Assembly (NCBI GenBank): GCA_012727515.1
Contig: JAAYGZ010000030.1
Location: 1 to 12,312, forward strand
Direction: 5' to 3'
Source of the DNA: Desulfovibrionales bacterium
GTDB lineage: Bacteria; Desulfobacterota; Desulfovibrionia; Desulfovibrionales; Desulfomicrobiaceae
DNA: 12,312 nucleotides
The notes under the pieces are model-generated. The model saw nothing but the letters and a program-made list of their open reading frames with translations, was not told where the DNA came from and made no database searches. Shown in pieces: positions 7,805 to 12,312 of the stretch (within the stretch, counting starts at the first letter, position 1; every line of letters begins with the position of its first letter). A program made the position numbers and the translations under genes.

Positions 7805-9230
7805 AAATGCCTCTGTTTTAATCATTGATGACGAGCCTGATATTCGTATTTCGCTGCGCGGCATTCTTGAAGACGAGGGCGCTGTGGTGTCAGAAGCTGC
7901 GTCCGGAGCAGAAGGCCTGCGCGCTGCACAGGACAATGATATTGACCTTATTTTTTTAGATATCTGGATGACAGGAATGGATGGCCTGACAGTGCTTGCT
8001 GAACTCAAAGAACGTGGCCTGGACATTCCGGTGGTAATGATTTCCGGACATGGCAATGTGGAAACAGCAGTTACGGCTCTTAAAAACGGGGCCTTTGATT
8101 TTATAGAAAAGCCGCTGTCCCTGGACACTATCCTGATGACAGCGGACAAGGCCCTGGAAGTATCTGCCTTAAAGCGTGAAAACAGGGAATTGCGCTCACG
8201 TATTCACGCTGAAGACCCGCCACGGATTACAGGAACCTCTGAAACCATCACTCGTTTGCGTGAGGTTATTTTGCAGGTAGCGCCTACAGATACCTGGGTA
8301 CTGATTTCTGGAGAAAACGGGACAGGCAAGGAAATAGCAGCGCGAAGCATTCATATGGCAAGTGCTCGTGCTGAACGTGAAATGATTTGCGTAAACTGTG
8401 CGGCTATCCCTGAAGAGCTTATTGAATCTGAACTTTTTGGTCACGAAAAAGGAGCGTTTACCGGCGCAGACAAGGCCAAGAAAGGACGTTTTGAGCTGGC
8501 AGACAAAAGTACGCTTTTTCTGGATGAAATTGGTGACATGAGCCTGAAAACTCAGGCCAAAATTTTACGGATCTTGCAGGAACAGCGTTTTGAACGTGTT
8601 GGCGGGCACAAGACTTTGCATGTTGATGTGCGGGTTCTTGCGGCCACAAACAAAGATCTGAACCAGGAAATGCTTGAAGGGCGCTTTCGGGCTGATTTAT
8701 TTTATCGCCTCAATGTTTTTCCCCTGGTCATGCCCCCGCTGCGTGAACGAGCTGAAGATATACCAGCCATGATTGATTTTTTTTCTCAGCGCCTGGTGGC
8801 CAAGCAGGGCTCGCGTCCTGTGCGCTTCAGCCCTGAAGCCATGGCTGTGCTGCAAAGCTATGCCTGGCCCGGAAATGTGCGCGAGTTGAAAAATTTTGTG
8901 GAGCGGCTGTTTATTCTCTATCCGGGCAAAACTGTTGCGCCATCCATGTTGCCGCCAGAATACCTGAGCACAGTGCACGCTGAACCCAAAAAACACTGTC
9001 GCACGCCTGAGGATCACTCTCCGGCAGTGTGTGATCTTTTAGACATGACAGATTTCAAGGAAGCCCGCGCTCAGTTTGAAGACCTGTTTCTGCGTCGCAA
9101 TATCATTGCCGCAGAGGGTAATGTTTCTCGCCTTGCCGAGCGTATCGGCCTGGAGCGTACCTACCTGTACCGCAAGCTCAAACAGTATGACATCCGCTTT
9201 GATGAAGAGCGGGCCAGAAAAAACTCCTGA
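7797..9230 (+). CDS. ntrX: NtrX-like sigma-54-dependent response regulator
   Basis: This 477-residue transcription activator should be phosphorylated by the preceding kinase and then open sigma-54 promoters. The receiver domain (about 5-120) has acidic residues D11 and D12, phospho-acceptor D55, S83 and K105. The AAA+ domain (about 145-375) has Walker A GENGTGKE (172-179), the sigma-54 contact loop GAFTGA (218-223) and Walker B LFLDE (239-243). A Fis-type helix-turn-helix closes the protein (about 435-465, NVSRLAERIGLERTYLYRKL). The start at 7797 is favoured because GGAG (7785-7788) is 8 bases upstream, although ATG 7791 is in frame and possible. It overlaps the kinase gene by 8 bases, so translation is probably coupled. 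I saw no clear -24/-12 promoter in the window that it might control, so its targets are probably elsewhere. Confidence 0.94.
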   Translation: MLENASVLIIDDEPDIRISLRGILEDEGAVVSEAASGAEGLRAAQDNDIDLIFLDIWMTGMDGLTVLAELKERGLDIPVVMISGHGNVETAVTALKNGAFDFIEKPLSLDTILMTADKALEVSALKRENRELRSRIHAEDPPRITGTSETITRLREVILQVAPTDTWVLISGENGTGKEIAARSIHMASARAEREMICVNCAAIPEELIESELFGHEKGAFTGADKAKKGRFELADKSTLFLDEIGDMSLKTQAKILRILQEQRFERVGGHKTLHVDVRVLAATNKDLNQEMLEGRFRADLFYRLNVFPLVMPPLRERAEDIPAMIDFFSQRLVAKQGSRPVRFSPEAMAVLQSYAWPGNVRELKNFVERLFILYPGKTVAPSMLPPEYLSTVHAEPKKHCRTPEDHSPAVCDLLDMTDFKEARAQFEDLFLRRNIIAAEGNVSRLAERIGLERTYLYRKLKQYDIRFDEERARKNS

Positions 9231-9242
9231 GCAGACACTGAG

Positions 9243-9275
9243 GCAGCGTTATTTTCCCTGACAGGAAAATCCTGC
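9243..9275. terminator. Hairpin without U-tract between ntrX and hicB
   Basis: A perfect 7-base-pair repeat, ATTTTCC-CTGACA-GGAAAAT, spans 9251-9270. It can be extended by GCAG/CTGC arms around an uneven bulge. It lies 12 bases after the ntrX stop and is shared by convergent hicB. Neither strand has a T-run after it, so it may be a weak or factor-assisted terminator, or only a chance palindrome. The 93 bases between the genes hold nothing else that I can support. Confidence 0.3.
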
Positions 9276-9323
9276 AACACGACACCTCTCCTGGATCTCC
9301 TGCCTACATTCGTGGGGCTAGTT

Positions 9324-9665
9324 TTACGGGCAGTGGCTAACGGACTGACTAAGTGCAGACACCAGCCAGTTATTCAGACTGCTGCCGTTGGCTTCGGCCT
9401 GCACGGCAAGCTGTGCATGCAGTTCCGGGGGCAGGCGCAATGTAATTTTTCCGGAATAGGGTTTGTTTGGTTCACGGCCAATCTGGGCGCATGTGGCAAG
9501 ATAATCATCAATGGTTTCGTGAAAAATCTTGCGGATTTCATCAACAGAATCTGCATGAAAGCCAAGCACATCATTGATGCCGGCAATATGCCCGACAAGA
9601 CATTCATCCTCGGCGCTGAAACCGACAATAGCGGTATAGCCTTTATATATCATGGTGTTATTCAT
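9324..9665 (-). CDS. hicB: HicB-family antitoxin with C-terminal ribbon-helix-helix domain
   Basis: This 113-residue antitoxin should neutralise HicA and repress its own operon. The N-terminal part (about 5-60) shows the partly degraded RNase-H-like HicB fold, with YTAIVGFSAEDECLVGHI, GINDVLGFHADS and an amphipathic helix, DEIRKIFHETIDDYL. The C-terminal part (about 70-108) begins with SGKITLRLPPELHAQL and is a ribbon-helix-helix DNA-binding domain. The start at 9665 overlaps the hicA stop by 4 bases (ATGA), which fixes it and implies coupled translation. The toxin-first gene order is usual for this system. The protein is full length and not degraded. Confidence 0.92.
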   Translation of the reverse strand: MNNTMIYKGYTAIVGFSAEDECLVGHIAGINDVLGFHADSVDEIRKIFHETIDDYLATCAQIGREPNKPYSGKITLRLPPELHAQLAVQAEANGSSLNNWLVSALSQSVSHCP

Positions 9666-9916
9666 GGTTCTACTCCCAGCTTGGTCAGGAATGTTTTGGC
9701 GTCCCGAATCTGATACGGTGCGGCTTCCTTTTTTGGATGCGGCCTGTGAAAATATCCTACGACATCATCTCGTATAAACCTGACGCGTGATCCGTCACCT
9801 TCAAGAATTTTACAGTCAAGCGCCAGCAAAAGAGCTTCAATATCAGCCCATGCCATGGTTTTGGGCGTTGGGCTTGAAAAGATTGCGGTGAGAGTTTTTC
9901 GGTGTTTGCTGTGCAT
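9662..9916 (-). CDS. hicA: HicA-family mRNA interferase toxin
   Basis: This 84-residue small basic protein should bind and cleave mRNA or tmRNA when not held by HicB. It matches the longer HicA subfamily that begins with an SKHRKTL-like segment (3-9), followed by MAWADIEALLLAL (21-33), GSRVRF (42-47), the conserved FHRPHPKKEA block (56-65) and a C-terminal helix DAKTFLTKLGV (72-82). In canonical short HicA proteins the catalytic histidine follows a GS pair. Here that position is arginine (R44) and histidines appear instead at 57 and 60, which I recall as normal for this subfamily. No Shine-Dalgarno sequence precedes the ATG. The gene pair sits alone, opposite to its neighbours, as expected for a mobile accessory module. 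Confidence 0.9.
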   Translation of the reverse strand: MHSKHRKTLTAIFSSPTPKTMAWADIEALLLALDCKILEGDGSRVRFIRDDVVGYFHRPHPKKEAAPYQIRDAKTFLTKLGVEP

Positions 9917-9919
9917 GGC

Positions 9920-9950
9920 CGTATAGTGGCATTCTATGGTGCGCTGTCAA
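9920..9950 (-). promoter_or_regulatory. Candidate hicAB promoter
   Basis: On the minus strand a perfect -35 hexamer, TTGACA (complement of 9945-9950), is followed 19 bases later by TATACG (complement of 9920-9925). The second element ends only 3 bases before the hicA ATG, so the message would be leaderless or start within the gene. An imperfect ATAG-N7-CTAT repeat lies between the elements and could be the site where HicB represses the operon. Confidence 0.4.
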
Positions 9951-10043
9951 GAGCCTGGCCGCATCTGTATTTTTGCTCTTGCTGTGTATGTATAATCTCC
10001 TGAAATTGCACGGTGATACTGGCTTGTGTGACAAGGTACACTT

Positions 10044-10059
10044 TTTGACCTGGGTCAAA
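10044..10059. promoter_or_regulatory. HcpR-type (CRP/FNR family) binding palindrome
   Basis: TTTGACC-TG-GGTCAAA is a perfect 7-base inverted repeat with a 2-base centre. It fits wTTGAC-N4-GTCAAw, the motif I recall as reported for HcpR regulators, which control hybrid cluster protein (hcp) and an associated ferredoxin gene in sulfate reducers. It lies upstream of just such a ferredoxin gene. The rest of the 311-base gap 9917-10227 holds the hicAB promoter candidate, a lone TATAAT at 9991-9996 and no gene that I can support. Confidence 0.6.
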
Positions 10060-10078
10060 GCTCCTGCAGGCCGTGCAG

Positions 10079-10084
10079 TATATC
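10079..10084 (+). promoter_or_regulatory. Candidate -10 element downstream of the HcpR-type site
   Basis: TATATC would give a transcription start near 10091, putting the palindrome centre about 40 bases upstream. That is close to the -41.5 position used by class II CRP/FNR activators. The resulting untranslated leader would be about 135 bases. The match to the -10 consensus is only 4 of 6, so this is a weak call that rests mainly on spacing. Confidence 0.3.
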
Positions 10085-10227
10085 TGTAAATCAACAAGCA
10101 GGGGCGTAGTGATTACAGCAGGCAATAACTTCCAGGTTGCCATGTCCTGCCGTCCGCCGCATTTTGGTCGCGCTCATCAAATGAACCCGTTTGTCCTTGG
10201 TTAATAATTACATGCAGGAGATTGAAT

Positions 10228-10959
10228 ATGCTGAGAAAAATTATCGAAATTAATGAAGACTTATGTACTGGCTGCGGGTTGTGTATTCCGGGCTGCGCTG
10301 AAGGGGCCCTGGCCATTATTGATGGCAAAGCCAGAATTGTGCGCGATATGTATTGTGATGGCCTGGGCGCGTGCATTGGCCATTGCCCGGAAGGAGCGCT
10401 GACCATTGTTGAGCGCGAGGCTGAAGCATTTGATGAGGCAGCGGCCATGGAATATGTGCGGCGCATGGGCGGAGTTGCTCCTGCTCACCCTGGGGCTGGA
10501 GGATGTCCATCTGCTCAGGTGCAGACCATAACTCCCTGTGCCCAGGCCAATGTTCCTGCGTCCCAGGCCGGAACCCTGTCCCACTGGCCAGTGCAGATTC
10601 GTCTTGTTCCGCCGCATGCCCCGTTTTTGCACAATGCGCGCTTGCTCATTGTCGGGGATTGCTGCCCGGTGGCAACTCCGGCTTTTCACAGTGAATTTCT
10701 GCCAGGGCGGGTTGTATTGGTGGGGTGCCCCAAGTTTGATGACGCGCCAAGCTATGTTGAGCGCCTGGCCGCAATTTTTCAGCACAACCCTATTGCTGAT
10801 ATTACGGTCCTGGAAATGGAAGTGCCGTGCTGCGCGGGCATGTCACGTATTGTAAGCCAGGCTTTGCGCACCAGCGGGGCTGATATTCCCTGGCGGACAG
10901 TGGTAGTGGGCAGAGATGGCAGCACCAGCGAGCGGGTTCAGGAAAAAACTCTGCTCTAA
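10228..10959 (+). CDS. Ferredoxin-domain iron-sulfur protein (FrdX-like, hcp-associated family)
   Basis: This 243-residue cytoplasmic protein should carry electrons. A bacterial ferredoxin module occupies about residues 5-62. Its first cluster motif is complete (C13, C16, C19, C23), but its second reads CDGLGACIGHCP with only three cysteines (C43, C49, C53). A leucine stands where the second cysteine is expected. A low-complexity Pro/Ala stretch with C93 and C104 follows. The C-terminal domain (about 135-240) has further conserved cysteines: GDCCP (144-147), GCPKFDD (166-172) and VPCCAG (199-204). Related proteins are encoded next to hybrid cluster protein genes, but hcp is not in this window. 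ATG 10228 is chosen over TTG 10222 because CAGGAG (10215-10220) gives a 7-base spacing. The upstream HcpR-type palindrome suggests nitrosative or redox control. The stop overlaps convergent buk by 3 bases. Confidence 0.85.
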   Translation: MLRKIIEINEDLCTGCGLCIPGCAEGALAIIDGKARIVRDMYCDGLGACIGHCPEGALTIVEREAEAFDEAAAMEYVRRMGGVAPAHPGAGGCPSAQVQTITPCAQANVPASQAGTLSHWPVQIRLVPPHAPFLHNARLLIVGDCCPVATPAFHSEFLPGRVVLVGCPKFDDAPSYVERLAAIFQHNPIADITVLEMEVPCCAGMSRIVSQALRTSGADIPWRTVVVGRDGSTSERVQEKTLL

Positions 10960-12035
10960 CCTGCTGGCGGATACGGGAGCACAGGTTCCAGGCCGCGCAA
11001 AGCCCGTGTCGCGGCCTGGGCCAGAGCAGTCATTTCATCTTCTCCAGGGCAGACAAAGACCGGGGCCAGAAATTCCACGCGCTCACGAATGCGCTGAACC
11101 AGAACAGGATCAAAAGCCAGCCCGCCAGTTACAATAATGGCCTGAACCTGCCCGGCAAGCACAGTGGCCATGGCCCCGATTTCCTTGGCCACCTGATAGG
11201 CCATGGCTGCGTGAACTGCATTGGCCTGGGCATCACCCGCATTCATGCGCTGGCAGATTTCCATGCCGCTGGTGGTGCCCACATAGGCCAGACATCCGCC
11301 GTGGCCAGTAATGCGCTGGCGGATGTCCTGCTCCTGTGCTCCTGGGCTGAAGCACCACGAAACAACCTGGCCTGCGGGCAGGCTTCCGCCGCGTTCAGGA
11401 GAAAAGGGGCCATCCCCGTCCAGAGCATTATTAACATCCACAACCCGGCCATGATCATGGGCACCTACAGAAATGCCGCCACCAAGATGAGCAACAATAA
11501 GGCGCAAAGACGTATAGGGCTGTCCCAGTTCTGCCGCCACGCGCCTGGCCACGGCCTTGTGGTTTAAGGCATGAAAAATACTGCGGCGGACAATATCCGG
11601 GTGTCCGGAATAGCGGGCCAGAGGCCCAAGTTCATCCACCACAACAGGGTCAGCAATATAGCAGGGCAGATCGTGAGGAGCAGCCAGGGCATGAGCCAGG
11701 ATTGCCCCAAGATTTGAGGCATGAGCGCCATAGGCGCACGAGCGCAGATCATCAAGCATGGCCTGGTTTACAGCATAAACTCCACCAGGAATGGGCCGCA
11801 TAAGCCCGCCCCGGCCAATAACAGCCTGCATGTCATGGATGGCCAGATCATGTTTTTGCAGAGCATGAAAAATAAGGCCTGCACGAAATTCTTCCTGCTC
11901 CATAACATGGGAAAACACGGACAGTTCGTGGGCTGGGTGGCGTAAGGTATCCACAAACACAGGCGCGTCTCCAGCAAACACAGCAATTTTTGTGGATGTG
12001 GAGCCAGGGTTGATGACCAGGACACGCGCGTTCAT
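10956..12035 (-). CDS. buk: Butyrate kinase
   Basis: This enzyme transfers phosphate between ADP and a carboxylic acyl phosphate (butyryl or a branched-chain acyl phosphate), giving ATP and the acid. The 359-residue length fits the butyrate kinase branch of the acetate kinase fold. Landmarks in order are INPGSTSTKIAVF (8-20), VIGRGGLMRPIPGGVYAVN (71-89), the HASNLGAILAHA segment (about 104-115), ADPVVVDELGPLARYSG, SIFHALNHKAVARRVA, IVAHLGGGISVGAH, the DVNNALDGDGPFSPERGG loop and IIVTGGLAFDP. These are Buk rather than AckA signatures. Its ATG overlaps the ptb stop by 4 bases (ATGA), so the two are translationally coupled, with AGGA as a weak ribosome site. The stop overlaps the convergent ferredoxin gene. 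The true substrate could be butyryl, isobutyryl, isovaleryl or propionyl phosphate. Confidence 0.95.
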   Translation of the reverse strand: MNARVLVINPGSTSTKIAVFAGDAPVFVDTLRHPAHELSVFSHVMEQEEFRAGLIFHALQKHDLAIHDMQAVIGRGGLMRPIPGGVYAVNQAMLDDLRSCAYGAHASNLGAILAHALAAPHDLPCYIADPVVVDELGPLARYSGHPDIVRRSIFHALNHKAVARRVAAELGQPYTSLRLIVAHLGGGISVGAHDHGRVVDVNNALDGDGPFSPERGGSLPAGQVVSWCFSPGAQEQDIRQRITGHGGCLAYVGTTSGMEICQRMNAGDAQANAVHAAMAYQVAKEIGAMATVLAGQVQAIIVTGGLAFDPVLVQRIRERVEFLAPVFVCPGEDEMTALAQAATRALRGLEPVLPYPPAG

Positions 12036-12312
12036 TGTTGGTCCTGCCAGGCACTGATCAAAATGCCCAGGGCCACGGAATTGATTTTGGTTGCGTGAGA
12101 ATCTGCTCTGGAATTAAGCAGCACCGGGGCTTTGGTGCCCATGACCACCCCTGCTGACCGGGCCTGGGCAAAATACATAAGGCTTTTATAGAAAATATTG
12201 CCTGCGGCCAGGTCTGGAGCCAGTAAAATATCAGCCTTGCCTGCCAGTGGATCAGTAATGCCTTTGTGCCGTGCAGCCTGCTCACAAATGGCATTGTCCA
12301 GAGCATAGGGAC
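12032..12312 (-). CDS. ptb: Phosphate butyryltransferase, C-terminal part (cut by window edge)
   Basis: This enzyme exchanges CoA for phosphate on butyryl-CoA, supplying acyl phosphate to the kinase encoded next. Only the last 93 codons are in the window, about a third of the usual length of near 300. The visible part reads PYALDNAICEQAA, then KADILLAPDLAAGNIFYKSL, then the GVVMGTKAPVLLNSRADS segment and KINSVALG, which are typical of the Ptb/Pta fold. The stop overlaps the buk start within ATGA. The frame is open to the window edge, and the gene starts beyond 12312. Phosphate acetyltransferase is the alternative, but pairing with a butyrate-kinase-type partner favours Ptb. Confidence 0.93.
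   Translation of the reverse strand, partial: PYALDNAICEQAARHKGITDPLAGKADILLAPDLAAGNIFYKSLMYFAQARSAGVVMGTKAPVLLNSRADSHATKINSVALGILISAWQDQQ

Noticed and set aside
9991..9996. TATAAT as the main promoter of the ferredoxin gene
   Set aside because: It has no -35 partner at suitable spacing and lies upstream of the HcpR-type palindrome. The element at 10079 has better spacing to that site.
9231..10000. hicAB as part of a larger mobile element
   Set aside because: No transposase, integrase, flanking direct repeats or clear composition shift was seen. Only the toxin-antitoxin pair itself suggests mobility.
10113..10466. Minus-strand open frames overlapping the ferredoxin gene and its leader
   Set aside because: They are shadows of a well-supported plus-strand gene and lack ribosome sites or recognisable domains.
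12058..12306. 82-residue minus-strand open frame near the right edge
   Set aside because: The translation has no recognisable features, while the adjacent frame over the same bases is clearly the C-terminus of phosphate butyryltransferase.

Overview
The window looks like a chromosomal segment of a sulfate-reducing, Desulfovibrionales-like member of the Desulfobacterota. This rests on protein style and gene company: a fused beta-alpha succinyl-CoA ligase, a DUF4390-NtrY-NtrX block, and an iron-sulfur protein behind a palindrome of the HcpR type. Base composition is moderate and codon use looks even across the window. I see no rRNA, tRNA, CRISPR array, transposase or phage gene. The taxon is an inference and was not tested by a search.

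Layout from left to right. (1) Positions 61-2664 on the plus strand hold a tight three-gene operon: undecaprenyl-diphosphatase UppP, a CYTH-domain triphosphate-dependent enzyme annotated in related genomes as class IV adenylate cyclase, and an M29 aminopeptidase. It is closed by a textbook intrinsic terminator at 2694-2737. (2) Positions 2754-4823 on the minus strand hold one gene with succinyl-CoA synthetase beta (SucC) and alpha (SucD) fused in a single chain. (3) A 180-base divergent control region (4824-5003) separates it from the plus-strand operon 5004-9230. That operon encodes an exported DUF4390 protein, a four-TM NtrY-like sensor kinase and an NtrX-like sigma-54 activator with overlapping reading frames. 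(4) Positions 9324-9916 on the minus strand hold a HicA-HicB toxin-antitoxin pair. (5) A 311-base intergenic region (9917-10227) carries the hicAB promoter candidate and a perfect 16-base palindrome, TTTGACC-TG-GGTCAAA, which matches the motif I recall for HcpR regulators. (6) Positions 10228-10959 encode a ferredoxin-domain protein with an incomplete second cluster motif. It runs tail-to-tail into (7) a minus-strand ptb-buk pair (phosphate butyryltransferase, cut by the window edge, and butyrate kinase).

How it fits together. Two separate routes of substrate-level ATP formation from acyl-CoA lie in one window: the fused succinyl-CoA ligase and the Ptb-Buk pair. Both suit an anaerobe that oxidises organic or amino acids through 2-oxoacid:ferredoxin oxidoreductases. 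The ferredoxin-like protein, probably under nitrosative or redox control, may be the electron-handling or stress-response element, but nothing in the window shows a direct link to ptb-buk. The first operon is housekeeping (cell-wall lipid recycling, peptide turnover) plus one enzyme of uncertain substrate. I found no convincing wholly new system. The best leads are the single-chain ligase, the HcpR-type site with its odd ferredoxin, and DUF4390 as a possible envelope partner of NtrY.
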